A stretch of 64,000 nucleotides of DNA from Betaproteobacteria bacterium (GTDB lineage Bacteria; Pseudomonadota; Gammaproteobacteria; Burkholderiales; JACQAP01): NCBI GenBank assembly GCA_016194905.1, contig JACQAP010000015.1, positions 1-64,000 of the forward strand. Direction: 5' to 3'. The notes beneath the pieces are model-generated. The model had not been told where the DNA came from. It did not search any database and was given only the letters and a program-made list of their open reading frames with translations. How positions within the stretch are numbered: the first letter of the stretch is position 1; each line of letters starts with the position of its first letter. This document shows positions 41,957 to 51,611 of the stretch, in pieces. Made by a program: the position numbers and the translations under genes.

Positions 41957-42514
41957 TCAGTGCAGATGCTTCCGGCCCGCGGGCATCGGCATCGGTTCGG
42001 ACGGACCGGTGGAAGTCTGGGTGTTCGAGGTCCCGGATTTCACATTGCGTTCGAACAACTGGTTCACCAGGGCGACGACCTGGGCGATTTCCGGATCGCT
42101 GAACTGGCGTGACAGCAGACTGCGCACGTCTTCGATCATCAATCCGCGCTGCGCCTCGAAAATGGCGTCCTGCGTCGGGCCGACGAACACCAGGCTGAAC
42201 TCGTCCTTGCCGTCTTCCAGGTAATAACTCACCTCGAAGGCGGCGGCTTCTTCCGAAAACGGACTGAGCGCGGCGAGCGCGCCCGCGATGGTCTGATGGA
42301 AGCTGCGACCGACGTCGCCGGTCCAACAAACTTCGAGGACGCGGCGGCGGCGGTCGAACACCAAGCCGGGTTCGTCCGGATGGACGCTCTTCGCGTCGGC
42401 CATGTTGTCCTCGTCGATATATTCTAGCCAGGGGCGCAAGGCCTCCTCGATCTGGGTGGTCGTCGTGCCGGCACGAAGCAGGACCGTGCCGTGAATGTGG
42501 GCTTCCATGCGCAT
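41957..42514 (-). CDS. Conserved hypothetical cytosolic protein
   Basis: A 185-residue acidic protein starting MRMEAHIHGTVLLRAGTTTT, with AGGAG eight bases upstream. LEVCWTGDVGRSFHQTIAGAL and FEVSYYLEDGKDEFSLVFVGPT look like an alpha/beta domain; a Ser/Thr-rich tail ends GRKHLH. I do not recognise the family. The 41859-41956 spacer contains a TTCACCCGTCACTGTTCAC run, a minor repeat seen also near 48499. Confidence 0.55.
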   Translation of the reverse strand: MRMEAHIHGTVLLRAGTTTTQIEEALRPWLEYIDEDNMADAKSVHPDEPGLVFDRRRRVLEVCWTGDVGRSFHQTIAGALAALSPFSEEAAAFEVSYYLEDGKDEFSLVFVGPTQDAIFEAQRGLMIEDVRSLLSRQFSDPEIAQVVALVNQLFERNVKSGTSNTQTSTGPSEPMPMPAGRKHLH

Positions 42515-42702
42515 GGAAAGTCTCCTGGAGCGAGGGGCGGGCCGGAGTTCCGGGCCGCTGCATGCTTTTCGCGGTAGTTCACAATTATAGCGGCAGGAAG
42601 CGGGGCATCGCGAGCTTTGCGCCCCGGGGAGCGGAAGAATCCCTGTTTACGCCGGCTTCGGCTAGAATTTGTCACTTCGTCCCTCATGTCGATCCGTATT
42701 TC

Positions 42703-43617
42703 TTGATTGCCGCTTCACTGGCCCGGTTTCGGGCGTTTCGCCCCGCTACCCGCGCGGTTCTGTTCATGATGGTCATGGTCGTGTGCTTCTCGATACTGGA
42801 GACCACCGCCAAATATCTCAGCCGTTCCTATCCGGTGCCGATGCTGGTGTGGTGCCGCTACGCGGTACACACGCTGCTCATGCTGATCCTGCTTGCGCCG
42901 CGCATAGGCATGAGACTGGTACGCACCGGGCAGCCTGGCGGCCAGTTCTTTCGCGCGGCATTGCTGATGGGTTCGACGCTATTCAATTTCAGTGCGCTGA
43001 GTTTCCTGCCGATGGCCGAAGTCAAGGCCATCAGTTTTGTTTCCCCGCTGTTGGTGACCTTGTTGGCGGTCTGGCTGCTGCGCGAGCACGTGAGTTGGCC
43101 GCGGTGGATCGCGGTGGGGGTGGGATTCTGCGGTGTCTTGTTCATCGTCCGCCCGGGCAGCGCGATGCTGCAGTGGCCGGCGCTATTCGCCATCGGCTCC
43201 GCGTCGTCCTACAGCGTGTATCAGATCATGACGCGGAAATTCAGCGAATCGGAGAATCCGCTAACAACGCTGTTCTACACCGCCGCGGTCGGTTGCGTGC
43301 TGATGACCTTGATCGTGCCGTTTTTCTGGAAGACACCGCAGCTGCACCATGTTCCGCTGCTCCTGCTGCTCGGTATCGCGGGAGGTTTCGGGCACTTCAT
43401 GCTCATCAAGGCCATGGAACTCGAAAATGCTTCCTTCCTGTCGCCGCTTGGCTATATGCAGTTGCTGTGGGTCGTGCTGCTGGGCTTCCTGGTGTTCGGC
43501 GATTTTCCGGACGCGCATGCCTTCGTCGGCATGGCCATCATCGTCGGCAGCGGGCTGTACGTTGCGCTCGGCCATCGGCCGAAGCCACGGGAAGAGCCGG
43601 ATACGGCGATCGAATAA
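42703..43617 (+). CDS. DMT-superfamily (EamA) transporter
   Basis: Ten hydrophobic segments in two halves; SRSYPVPMLVWCRYAVH and FNFSALSFLPMAEVKAISFVSPLLVTLLA are typical of the RhaT/EamA group (SAM-like or drug exporters). The start is uncertain: TTG 42703 gives a normal-length N-terminus, while the frame is open from ATG 42562 with a Pro- and Arg-rich non-conserved leader. Convergent with the Kef-type antiporter across a large hairpin. Confidence 0.82.
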   Translation: MIAASLARFRAFRPATRAVLFMMVMVVCFSILETTAKYLSRSYPVPMLVWCRYAVHTLLMLILLAPRIGMRLVRTGQPGGQFFRAALLMGSTLFNFSALSFLPMAEVKAISFVSPLLVTLLAVWLLREHVSWPRWIAVGVGFCGVLFIVRPGSAMLQWPALFAIGSASSYSVYQIMTRKFSESENPLTTLFYTAAVGCVLMTLIVPFFWKTPQLHHVPLLLLLGIAGGFGHFMLIKAMELENASFLSPLGYMQLLWVVLLGFLVFGDFPDAHAFVGMAIIVGSGLYVALGHRPKPREEPDTAIE

Positions 43618-43622
43618 GGCGA

Positions 43623-43710
43623 GGGGCTAGGGACTAGGGGCTAGGGGTTAGGGAAGAGCGAAAGAGCTTCAAACTTTTTTTAGCCCCGCTAACCCCTAGT
43701 CCCTAGCCCC
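43623..43710. repeat. GGGGCTAGGGACTAGGGG hairpin between convergent genes
   Basis: GGGGCTAGGGACTAGGGG (43623-) plus TTAG pairs with CTAACCCCTAGTCCCTAG (43689-43710), leaving one extra CTAGGGG unit bulged in the left arm. The stem has about 22 bp. It lies between the stops of two convergent genes and probably ends transcription from both sides; the left arm is itself a short tandem array of CTAGGG(G/A). Confidence 0.85.
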
Positions 43711-43748
43711 TGCACTTTCCCCCCTAGCCCCTCGCGATCGCGCCAGCG

Positions 43749-45569
43749 CTAGCGCACATCGCTCGGACTGAACACCGGCACGTTCCCGCCGGGCTGATCG
43801 TTCCCGTCGGTGTCTGCGTCGAAGATGCCCTCGAGTTCCTTGTGGGCGTCCTTCGACGTCTGGATGAGCTGGGTTTCGTCGTGGTACACCGCGTGCTGGC
43901 TCTCGAGCTGGCGCTCGTCGTGCCGGCGGAAAGTTTCAGTCGCATCCCGGGCTTCCCACTCCGCCATGCCCAGCCCCTGCATCACGTTCTGCGCCAGATC
44001 GAGCGAGGAGAGCAAGGTTTCGCGCATGAGGAAATCGACGCCGATGTCCATCAGCCGGTAGGCATGGAAACGATTGCGCGCGCGGGCATAAATCTTCAGC
44101 TTCGGAAAATGCCTGCGTGCGTTTTCGGCGGTGCGCAATGAAGCTTCCACGTCGTCGATCGCCAGCACCAGGATCTGCGCCTTGTCGGCGCCGGCCGCGC
44201 GCAGCAGGTCGAGACGGGAAGCATCGCCATAGTAGGAGCGGCTGCCGAACCGCCGCACGGTTTCGACCTGCTCGGCGCTCTTGTCGAGAGCGGTAAACGG
44301 AATCTTCTTGGCGCGCAGCAGGCGGCCGACGATCTGACCGACCCTTCCGAAGCCGGCGATGATGACCTCGTTGTCGCTTTCCTCGATGGTGTCGAAATTC
44401 TCCTCTTCCGGTTTGCTCAGCCATTTCGCCAGCAGCACGTCGTTGAACGCGAAGGCCAGCGGTGTAAGCGCCATCGACAGCGTGACCACGATCACCAGCG
44501 AGTCAGTCAGCGTGCGTCCCATGATGCCGTTGTCGGCGGCCAAGCCGAACAGCACAAAGGCGAATTCACCGCCTTGGCACAGGGCAACGGCCAGGCCGCG
44601 CGAAGATTCCAAGCTGTGCCCGGAAAACCGGCCGAGGCCGAGCACGATCGCTGTCTTGACCGCCATCAGGGCCACCGTCGCGCCGACGATGGCGAACGGG
44701 TGGGCGACTATCAGGCCGAGGTCGGCGGACATGCCCACCGAGATGAAGAACAGGCCGAGCAGCAGGCCCTTGAACGGTTCGATGTCGGCTTCGAGTTCAT
44801 GGCGATACTCGGAATCCGCAAGCAGCACGCCGGCGAGGAAAGCGCCCAGCGACATCGACAGGCCGACCGAGCTCATCAGCAAGGAAGTGCCGATCACCAC
44901 CAGCAGCGACGCCGCTGTAAAAATTTCCTGGATGCCGCTCGTCGCAATGGCTTGCAGCACCGGGCGCAACAGATAGCGGCCGCCGGCAATGACGGCGATG
45001 ATCACGGCGATCGCTTTCAACGCGCCGAACCACGCGCTGCCGCCCGCGGCGTGCGCATCACCCGCTCCCAGCAACGGGATCAGCGCAAGCAGCGGAATCA
45101 CCGCCAGATCCTGGAACAACAGAATGGCGAAAGAGGAGCGACCGTGACGCGCGGTGAGTTGGCGTTTCTCTGCGAGGATTTGCAACACGAAGGCGGTCGA
45201 GGACATCGCCAGCCCCAGGCCGATGACCAGCGCACTGTCGAAACTCAGACCGAGCGCCAGCGCGATGGAACCGATCACCGCACCCGTGACCAGCACCTGG
45301 GCGGAGCCGAGACCGAATACCGAGCGACGCAGCACCCATAGGCGCGACGGCTGCAGTTCGAGGCCGATGACGAAAAGAAGTAGCACGACGCCGAGTTCCG
45401 CGAAATGCAGGATGTTGTCGACGGCGGTAACGAACTTGAATCCGCACGGGCCGATGATGACGCCGGCCGCGAGGTAGCCGAGCACCGCGCCGAGCTTGAA
45501 GCGCCGGAACAACGGTACGGTAACGACCGCAGCGGCAAGAAAGATGGCGGTTTCGCTGAGAACGTTCAT
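43749..45569 (-). CDS. CPA2-family cation:proton antiporter (KefB/KefC-like)
   Basis: A 606-residue protein. Residues 1-380 are a Na+/H+ exchanger-type membrane domain (GYLAAGVIIGPCGFKF, LVIGLGLAMSSTAFVLQIL, LGAFLAGVLLADSEYRHELE). Residues about 400-520 are a Rossmann RCK_N domain (IIAGFGRVGQIVGRLL, YYGDASRLDLLRAAG). Family members release K+ or exchange cations for protons, in Kef gated by glutathione adducts; glutathione reductase, RidA and a GST lie nearby, but co-regulation is not shown. Confidence 0.92.
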   Translation of the reverse strand: MNVLSETAIFLAAAVVTVPLFRRFKLGAVLGYLAAGVIIGPCGFKFVTAVDNILHFAELGVVLLLFVIGLELQPSRLWVLRRSVFGLGSAQVLVTGAVIGSIALALGLSFDSALVIGLGLAMSSTAFVLQILAEKRQLTARHGRSSFAILLFQDLAVIPLLALIPLLGAGDAHAAGGSAWFGALKAIAVIIAVIAGGRYLLRPVLQAIATSGIQEIFTAASLLVVIGTSLLMSSVGLSMSLGAFLAGVLLADSEYRHELEADIEPFKGLLLGLFFISVGMSADLGLIVAHPFAIVGATVALMAVKTAIVLGLGRFSGHSLESSRGLAVALCQGGEFAFVLFGLAADNGIMGRTLTDSLVIVVTLSMALTPLAFAFNDVLLAKWLSKPEEENFDTIEESDNEVIIAGFGRVGQIVGRLLRAKKIPFTALDKSAEQVETVRRFGSRSYYGDASRLDLLRAAGADKAQILVLAIDDVEASLRTAENARRHFPKLKIYARARNRFHAYRLMDIGVDFLMRETLLSSLDLAQNVMQGLGMAEWEARDATETFRRHDERQLESQHAVYHDETQLIQTSKDAHKELEGIFDADTDGNDQPGGNVPVFSPSDVR

Positions 45570-45620
45570 TCTGGGATAACCGGGCAGGGGACGTCCCCGA
45601 TTCTATGGCCCGAACGCCAA

Positions 45621-45654
45621 AATAAAAAGGCCGCGGGGAGCAAACCGCGGCCTT
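45621..45654 (-). terminator. Intrinsic terminator of the ridA-like gene
   Basis: On the minus strand AAGGCCGCGG, an 8-nt loop, then CCGCGGCCTT followed by TTTATTTT: a perfect 10-bp stem with a U-rich tail, 19 bp after the stop codon at 45673. Confidence 0.9.
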
Positions 45655-45672
45655 CGCCAAAAAGGCAACCTG

Positions 45673-46020
45673 CTATCTGGCAGCTATGACGCGAATCTCC
45701 ACCTTGTAAACCGGCGCGGCAAGTTTCGATTCGACGCAGGCGCGCGGCGGTGTGTTGCCCTTCGGTACCCATTGGTCCCACACCGAATTCATCCCGGCAA
45801 AGTCCTTGATGTCGGCGAGCCAGATGGTGGTCGACAGGATTTTGGACTTGTCGGTGCCGGCTTCCTTGAGGTACTGATCGATCTTGTCGAGGATCTGGCC
45901 CGTCTGGCCGGCCACGTCCACATTGGTGTCGTCGGCGACGATCCCCGCGGTGTAGACGGTATCTCCGTGAATCGCGACTTGCGAAAGCCGCGGGCCGACG
46001 TGCAGGCGTTTAACGCTCAT
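45673..46020 (-). CDS. RidA/YjgF-family protein
   Basis: A 115-residue protein of the YjgF/YER057c/UK114 fold: YTAGIVADDTNVDVAGQTGQIL, STTIWLADIKDFAGMNSVWDQW and the C-terminal RACVESKLAAPVYKVEIRVIA with the arginine that in RidA binds the imine carboxylate. RidA enzymes hydrolyse reactive enamines and imines. A clear terminator follows. Confidence 0.9.
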   Translation of the reverse strand: MSVKRLHVGPRLSQVAIHGDTVYTAGIVADDTNVDVAGQTGQILDKIDQYLKEAGTDKSKILSTTIWLADIKDFAGMNSVWDQWVPKGNTPPRACVESKLAAPVYKVEIRVIAAR

Positions 46021-46099
46021 GTTTGTCCTTTCCGTTTTAAAAATATTCAGAACAGCTTCCTGAGTTCGGTGATCAGCGAAAGTATCACGAACGCGGTAG

Positions 46100-47470
46100 T
46101 CAAGCGGTCGCGGGCCGCGATCCGCGCAACGTCACCAGCTCTTCCGCGACTGTCGGATGAATGGCAACGGTGTCGTCGAAGTCTCGTTTGGTGGCACCCA
46201 TGTGCACGGCGACGGAGAAGCCCTGCAGGATTTCGTCGGCGCCGGGGCCGATGAGATGGCAACCCACGATTTTTTCCGCATCACCGGTGACCACCAGTTT
46301 CATCGCGCATTTCACCTTGCGGCGGGTAAAGGCGTGAAACATCGGCGTGAAGCGCGCCTCATAAACTTTTACCTCGTTTGCACCGTAGGCCTTCACGGCC
46401 GCTGCCTCGGATAGTCCGATCGTGCCGATTGGGGGATGGGTGAACAGCACCGTCGCAATGTTTTCGTAGACGAGCTTGCGATCCTTCATGCCGCCGAACA
46501 GCCGGTCGGCCAACCGGCGTCCGGCGGCGATCGCGACGGGCGTCAGATCGACGCGGCCGGTAACGTCGCCGATGGCATGGATGCCGGAAACGCTGGTCGT
46601 TTGATAGGCGTCGGTCGGAATATTGCCGGCGACGTCGACGGCCACGCCGGTGGCGCGCAGATCGAGACGATCGGTGTTCGTTCGTCGACCAACCGCCCAG
46701 ATCAGGCCATCCAGTCCCTCCACGGATTCGCCGCTCTCGAAACTTATGCGAAGGCCGGTGGAAGCTCTTTCGACTCTGGCAATTTTTGTCTTTACGATCA
46801 TGCGCACGCCGTCCGCCTGCATCTGTGTCATCAGCTCATCGCGCAGCATGGTGTCGAAATCCTTAAGAAAGTGTGCGCGGCGCAGGATCATCGTGACTTC
46901 GCTGCCGAGGGCTCGCAGCAGACCGGCGAGTTCCACGGAAATATACCCGGCACCCACGACTGCAACATGTTTCGGCTGTTGCGGCAGTTCGAAGAATCCA
47001 TCCGACGTGATGCCGAACCCGGCGCCGGGCAGTTCCGGGACCACCGGCCGGCCGCCGACCGCGATGACAATGTGCTCGGCGGTAAAGAAGTCGGCCCCGA
47101 CCTTTACCGTTTTCGGCCCGACGAAACGTGCGTTGCCGCGGATGATCTCCACGCCATTCTTGAGCAGATTGCGTTCATAGTGGCCATTCAGGTCGAGAAC
47201 ATGCTGATCGCGCTGGCGCTTGAGAAGGGTCCAGTCGAATGAATGCGAAGGAATGGAGAATCCGTAATCAGAGGCATCCTCGATCGCGTGCGCGAGGCTG
47301 GCGCCATTCCACATGACTTTCTTGGGTACGCAGCCGACATTCACGCAGGTGCCGCCGAGGCGGCCGGCTTCGATCAGGGCGCATTTCGCGCTGTAGCTCG
47401 CCGCACGATTGGATACGGCGACGCCGCCGCTGCCGCCGCCGATGGTGAGTAGATCGAAATGTCTGTTCAT
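46100..47470 (-). CDS. gor: Glutathione-disulfide reductase
   Basis: A 456-residue flavoprotein disulfide reductase; start 47470 gives the standard N-terminus. FAD motif [18 protein letters not shown], redox-active [20 protein letters not shown]-binding [15 protein letters not shown], and the C-terminal [13 protein letters not shown] and [13 protein letters not shown] dimer/active-site blocks are present. It reduces GSSG with NADPH. The region upstream to 47728 holds no other gene. Confidence 0.95.
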   Translation of the reverse strand: MNRHFDLLTIGGGSGGVAVSNRAASYSAKCALIEAGRLGGTCVNVGCVPKKVMWNGASLAHAIEDASDYGFSIPSHSFDWTLLKRQRDQHVLDLNGHYERNLLKNGVEIIRGNARFVGPKTVKVGADFFTAEHIVIAVGGRPVVPELPGAGFGITSDGFFELPQQPKHVAVVGAGYISVELAGLLRALGSEVTMILRRAHFLKDFDTMLRDELMTQMQADGVRMIVKTKIARVERASTGLRISFESGESVEGLDGLIWAVGRRTNTDRLDLRATGVAVDVAGNIPTDAYQTTSVSGIHAIGDVTGRVDLTPVAIAAGRRLADRLFGGMKDRKLVYENIATVLFTHPPIGTIGLSEAAAVKAYGANEVKVYEARFTPMFHAFTRRKVKCAMKLVVTGDAEKIVGCHLIGPGADEILQGFSVAVHMGATKRDFDDTVAIHPTVAEELVTLRGSRPATA

Positions 47471-47728
47471 TGTGTAAGAATGCGTGTTGACCAACGGGAA
47501 ACTACCCGACGAGTATAACGGACACGTCAATTGCTCATTGCATCGAGAAGAGCACTTGTCACCGGAGGCATGGGAGTCGTGAGGTGCTATCTGCTGAAGG
47601 GCCTGGTCGAAACCGGTAGTTGGGACTAGCGCCACGCGGGCGGGTACGTAGAAATAGCGGGTAACATTTACTTTATTCCGAGACTTGTTTGAGTTCCCTC
47701 GAGTCAAGGATGTTAAAAGGAGGAGAAA

Positions 47729-48373
47729 ATGAGGGCCGCAATTTGGATTACCGTATCTTTGTTGTTGTCGTCCTGTGCTGCAACTATTTCTACCCGCTAT
47801 CCGGGGAGCGACGCTGGTTACGCGATAATCGGTGTTGGGGCTGCCTCAACGACTGAGTATTCGAGTTATTCGTTCTTGTTTCATCACACTGGCAAGAAGG
47901 AAACCGGGCGCTTTACCTATTTTCAGCACAATATCTTTACGTCTCAAAAGCCTGACTACAGCAATGAAGATGAAACGGGAGTAGTAGAAGTCGCAACGCT
48001 CCCGCCCGGTAAGTACGAACTGACAAACTTCGATATTTTTAGCAATCGATTCGGTGGACCTCAGATCCATTACTCATCCCGGAAAGAGTTTTCTATCCCA
48101 TTTGAAATTAGACCGGGCGAAGTGGTTTACCTTGGAAATTACCAGGCAAATATCATCAAGGGGCGTAATTTTTTTGGCATGCCCGTGAATGGTGGTGCAT
48201 TCTTCGTCGTGACGGATCGTTCAGAGATCGACTTACAACTCGCGAAGGCGCGGTTCGATTTTTTGCCAATGGCAAAGACGCAAGATGCGACGCCGGATGC
48301 GAAACAAGTCGGAAATCCGTTCTTGGTTTCGGCGGACCAAGCACGTCACGCAAGAGAGGCCGCCGAACGTTAA
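47729..48373 (+). CDS. Lipoprotein, unknown
   Basis: A 214-residue protein with a strong AAAGGAGGAGAA ribosome-binding site. The signal [18 protein letters not shown] has a lipobox (LLSSC, Cys at 16). The mature part is beta-rich ([40 protein letters not shown]), suggesting a sandwich domain facing the periplasm. Its DNA is AT-richer than its neighbours, so it may be a recent arrival. Family not recognised. Confidence 0.7.
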   Translation: MRAAIWITVSLLLSSCAATISTRYPGSDAGYAIIGVGAASTTEYSSYSFLFHHTGKKETGRFTYFQHNIFTSQKPDYSNEDETGVVEVATLPPGKYELTNFDIFSNRFGGPQIHYSSRKEFSIPFEIRPGEVVYLGNYQANIIKGRNFFGMPVNGGAFFVVTDRSEIDLQLAKARFDFLPMAKTQDATPDAKQVGNPFLVSADQARHAREAAER

Positions 48374-48519
48374 CGTGGATCTGAAGATAATCGGCCCGCT
48401 GAAAGGTTCGGGGTGCGTAGAATGAGTGCATCAGGCCGCTCGTGTTCCAACTTGAAAATAAGGGATTGCTACTCGGACAAAGTGGGGCCACTTTATCGTT
48501 CACTGTTCACGGAACTTGC

Positions 48520-49218
48520 ATGATTGACCTCTATTACTGGCCCACACCCAACGGCCACAAAGTCACGATTTTCCTCGAAGAGACCGGCACGCCTTATCGC
48601 ATCCTGCCTGTCAACATCGGTGCGGGCGACCAGTTCCGGCCCGATTTCCTCAGAATTTCTCCCAACAACCGCATGCCCGCGATCGTGGATACTGCGCCGG
48701 TTGATGGGGGTCCGCCGGTTTCGGTTTTCGAATCCGGCGCCATTCTCGTTTACCTGGCCGAGAAGTCCGGGAAATTCCTGCCGAAAGACTTGCGTGGAAG
48801 ATTCGAGGTGCTTCAATGGCTGTTCTGGCAGATGGGCGGCCTCGGCCCGATGGCCGGCCAGAACCATCATTTCACGCAGTATGCGCCGGAGAAGCTGCCT
48901 TACGCGATCGACCGATACGTCAACGAAACCTCACGGCTGTATGCGGTGCTGGACAAACGCCTCGCCGATCGCGAATTCGTCGCCGGCGATTATTCGATCG
49001 CCGACATGGCCGCGTATCCCTGGATCGCGCCCTATCAGCGTCAACAGCAGAACCTCGACGATTTTCCAAACCTGAAACGCTGGTTCGAATCGATTCAGGC
49101 GCGGCCGGCCGTGGTGCGTGCCTACGAGAAGGGCAAGGCCATCAACACCAAGCCGACAATCGACGAAAAGTCGCGCAGCATCCTGTTCGGCCAAACTGCC
49201 GCCACGGTGAGACGCTGA
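48520..49218 (+). CDS. Glutathione S-transferase, YfcG/YghU (Nu-class disulfide reductase) type
   Basis: A 232-residue GST. The N-terminal thioredoxin-like domain starts MIDLYYWPTPNGHKVTIFLEE; Thr8-Pro-Asn10 is the Nu-class active site. NNRMPAIVD has the cis-proline and FESGAILVYLAEKSG the glutathione gamma-glutamyl site. WLFWQMGGLGPMAGQNHHF is the YfcG helix. Such enzymes reduce disulfides and bind two GSH. ATG 48520 is the natural start. Confidence 0.9.
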   Translation: MIDLYYWPTPNGHKVTIFLEETGTPYRILPVNIGAGDQFRPDFLRISPNNRMPAIVDTAPVDGGPPVSVFESGAILVYLAEKSGKFLPKDLRGRFEVLQWLFWQMGGLGPMAGQNHHFTQYAPEKLPYAIDRYVNETSRLYAVLDKRLADREFVAGDYSIADMAAYPWIAPYQRQQQNLDDFPNLKRWFESIQARPAVVRAYEKGKAINTKPTIDEKSRSILFGQTAATVRR

Positions 49219-49361
49219 CGTTCGTTTTCCGTCGGCGATGGCCTTTCTCTGATTCTCCCCCGACGCATTCCATTGCCGTATTGACGGTTCGCCCTCCGAT
49301 TCCAGTGGCGCGGTAATTGCTATCGCGTACGGTGGAATCGATTTTCCATGGGTGGTCTGCA

Positions 49362-49937
49362 ATGCTGCGCGTGATGGTAGTGGACGAAGACAACGAACGC
49401 CGCGAGGTGCTGCGCCAGGGCCTGGAAAAGGCGGGCCACCGGGTGGTGGCCGAAGTGCAATCCACCGTGAAACTGTCGCGACTGGTGGCTGAGTTACTGC
49501 CGGACGTCATCATCATCGATACGCATTCTCCGGACCGCGACACCATCGAACACCTCTGCGTGATCAGCCAGGACACGCCGCGGCCGATCGTGATGTTCTC
49601 TGCCGACGGCAACACGGAGAAGATCCGCGAAGCGGTGCGCGCAGGCGTGAGCGCCTATGTCGTGGATGGACTCGCGGCGCAGCGCGTCCAGCCGATTCTC
49701 GACGTGGCGATTGCGCGTTTCGAAGCGCTGCAGTCATTGCGCAACGAACTCGAGGATACGCAGATCCAGCTCGCAGATCGCAAACGCATAGACCGGGCGA
49801 AGGGCATTCTCATCAAGCAGAAAAATCTGTCCGAAGAAGAGGCCTACCAATGGCTGCGCAAGATGGCGATGGACGAGAACCTGAAGCTTGCCGCGGTCGC
49901 GGAGCATGTGATTCGGGCAGCCAGGTTGCTGCTTTGA
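49362..49937 (+). CDS. nasT: NasT-type ANTAR antiterminator (copy 1)
   Basis: A 191-residue protein. Residues 1-120 form a receiver-like domain (RVMVVDEDNERR, PDVIIIDTHSPDRDT, VMFSADGN); the lysine expected near VSAYVVDG is missing, so it is a pseudo-receiver. Residues about 130-190 are an ANTAR RNA-binding domain (LADRKRIDRAKGILIKQKNLSEEEAY). NasT binds tandem hairpins in nitrate-gene leaders and prevents termination; NasS normally holds it inactive without nitrate. Followed by the nrtA leader. About three quarters identical to copy 2 at 53452. Confidence 0.92.
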   Translation: MLRVMVVDEDNERREVLRQGLEKAGHRVVAEVQSTVKLSRLVAELLPDVIIIDTHSPDRDTIEHLCVISQDTPRPIVMFSADGNTEKIREAVRAGVSAYVVDGLAAQRVQPILDVAIARFEALQSLRNELEDTQIQLADRKRIDRAKGILIKQKNLSEEEAYQWLRKMAMDENLKLAAVAEHVIRAARLLL

Positions 49938-50120
49938 CGACCGGCCGACAGCAATGCGCGGCAATCCTGCACGGTCCCTCAGCGGGAGTTGATTTGGTGC
50001 GTTACTGCAACGACGCGCACACGAACGGGGCGGCCGACGCGTTCAGTCACAAGGCGCCAAGTGCGTATGGTTGCGAAGAATCCGTATTAAGGACATAGGG
50101 TTAGTGTGTTTCGCCAGTGG

Positions 50121-50135
50121 TGGCACGCAGATTGC
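50121..50135 (+). promoter_or_regulatory. Sigma-54 (-24/-12) promoter of nrtA
   Basis: TGGCACGCAGATTGC matches the consensus TGGCACG-N4-TTGC at every fixed position. The predicted transcript starts near 50147 and carries a leader of about 160 nt. This implies activation by NtrC under nitrogen limitation. Confidence 0.9.
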
Positions 50136-50164
50136 CTTTAGGTAAGCGCGATCGTTGACGTGAT

Positions 50165-50222
50165 GCCCAACGATGGGCCGAGCGCGAAAGGTTTTCTTGC
50201 GTTGAACCGACGAAGGTTTGGC
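50165..50222 (+). promoter_or_regulatory. ANTAR-target tandem hairpins in the nrtA leader
   Basis: Hairpin 1: GCCC-AACGAT-GGGC (50165-50178), a hexaloop with A at position 1 and G at position 4, the ANTAR consensus. Hairpin 2: GTTGAACC-GACGAA-GGTTTGGC (50201-50222), a hexaloop with G at position 4 but G instead of A at position 1. They are followed after 13 nt by an intrinsic terminator. Confidence 0.75.
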
Positions 50223-50235
50223 GCGATGGATAAAG

Positions 50236-50282
50236 ACGTCCATGAGATGCGAGTTCGACTCGCACACATGGACGTTTTTTTT
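50236..50282 (+). terminator. Leader terminator (attenuator) before nrtA
   Basis: ACGTCCATG (50236-) pairs with CATGGACGT (to 50275), enclosing an inner GCGAGT-TCG-ACTCGC hairpin, and ends in eight T residues. It lies 25 bp before the nrtA start, so nrtA expression requires readthrough. Confidence 0.92.
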
Positions 50283-50306
50283 GTCTTCAAACTTTGCGGG
50301 GTGCAA

Positions 50307-51593
50307 ATGAAGCAGCAAGCTGATTCCATACCAAAGGCCGTCATCGAAAAGGCGCAAAGTCCGACGCGCCGCCACTTCATCAAGCATTCCGGGGTTCTTA
50401 CCGCGTCGGCTCTGATGGGCATGGTACCCGCAGCGGTGCGCCAGGGCGCTTGGGCGGCGGGTTCAGACGCACCGGAGAAAACGGAGCTAAGGATCGGATT
50501 CATTCCATTAACCGATTGCGCCTCCGTGGTTATTGCCGCGACCGAAGGTTTCGACAAGAAGTACGGCATCAAGATCACGCCCACCAAGGAAGCGTCGTGG
50601 GCGGCGGTGCGCGACAAACTGATGAACGGCGAAATCGATGCGGCCCATGTGCTGTACGGATTGGTGTACGGGGTGCATCTCGGTATCGGCGGCCAGAAGA
50701 AGGACATGGCCATACTGATGACGCTCAACAACAACGGCCAGGCGATTACGCTGTCCAATCAACTCGGGGAAAAGGGCACCACCGACGGTGCCAAGCTGAA
50801 AGCGCTGATCGAACGAGAGAAACGCGAGTACACCTTCGCCCAGACGTTTCCGACGGGCACGCACGCCATGTGGCTCTATTACTGGCTGGCGGCGAACGGC
50901 ATCAACCCCGTTAACGATGTGAAAACCATCACCGTGCCGCCGCCCCAAATGGTGGCCAACATGCGGGTAGGCAACATGGACGGCTTCTGCGTGGGTGAGC
51001 CATGGAACGCGCGCGCCATCTTCGACAAGATCGGCTTTACCACCACCACTACCCAGGACATCTGGAAGGACCATCCGGAGAAGGTGCTCGGCACCACTGG
51101 CGAATTCGTGCAGAAGTACCCCAACACTGCCCGCGCCATGACCATGGCGGTGCTGGATGCCGCGAAATTTATCGACACCCTGGCGAACCGGCGCAAGGTC
51201 GCGGAGATCATCGCCGACAAGTCCTACGTCAATACCGCGGTGGATGTGATCGACGGCCGCCTGCACGGCAAGTACGAAGACGGGCGGGGCGGGCAGTGGG
51301 ACGATCCGAACTACATGAAGTTCTACAACGAGGGCGCCGTTTCCTTTCCCTATCTCTCCGACGGTATGTGGTTCATGGCTCAGCACAAGCGCTGGGGTCT
51401 GCTCAAGGAAGACCCGGACTATCTCGCAGTGGCGCAGAAGGTCAATCAGATCGAGTTGTACAAGCAGGCCGCAGCCCAAGTGAAAGTGCCGGTGCCGAAG
51501 GAGCCGACCCGCACATCCAAACTGATCGATGGCGTCGTGTGGGACGGGAAGAACCCGAAAGCGTACGCCGCCGGTTTCAAGATCAAGGCGTGA
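50307..51593 (+). CDS. nrtA: Nitrate ABC transporter, periplasmic substrate-binding protein
   Basis: A 428-residue protein with a Tat-type signal (SPTRRHFIKHSGVLTASALMG). The mature NrtA/CmpA fold shows LRIGFIPLTDCASVVIAA, FDKKYGIKITPTKEASWAAVRDKL, NNNGQAITLSN, DGFCVGEPWNARAIF and SYVNTAVDVIDGRLHGKYEDG. It should bind nitrate (or nitrite) for the NrtB/NrtD pump. The export signal shows it is the transporter subunit, not the cytosolic sensor NasS. ATG 50307 is the start because it follows the leader terminator. Confidence 0.93.
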   Translation: MKQQADSIPKAVIEKAQSPTRRHFIKHSGVLTASALMGMVPAAVRQGAWAAGSDAPEKTELRIGFIPLTDCASVVIAATEGFDKKYGIKITPTKEASWAAVRDKLMNGEIDAAHVLYGLVYGVHLGIGGQKKDMAILMTLNNNGQAITLSNQLGEKGTTDGAKLKALIEREKREYTFAQTFPTGTHAMWLYYWLAANGINPVNDVKTITVPPPQMVANMRVGNMDGFCVGEPWNARAIFDKIGFTTTTTQDIWKDHPEKVLGTTGEFVQKYPNTARAMTMAVLDAAKFIDTLANRRKVAEIIADKSYVNTAVDVIDGRLHGKYEDGRGGQWDDPNYMKFYNEGAVSFPYLSDGMWFMAQHKRWGLLKEDPDYLAVAQKVNQIELYKQAAAQVKVPVPKEPTRTSKLIDGVVWDGKNPKAYAAGFKIKA

Positions 51594-51611
51594 TTCGCGA
51601 AAAGGAGGACC

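Noticed and set aside
50307-51593. NasS (nitrate sensor partner of NasT)
   Set aside because: The protein has a twin-arginine-type export signal and is followed by permease and ATPase genes, so it is the transporter subunit NrtA.
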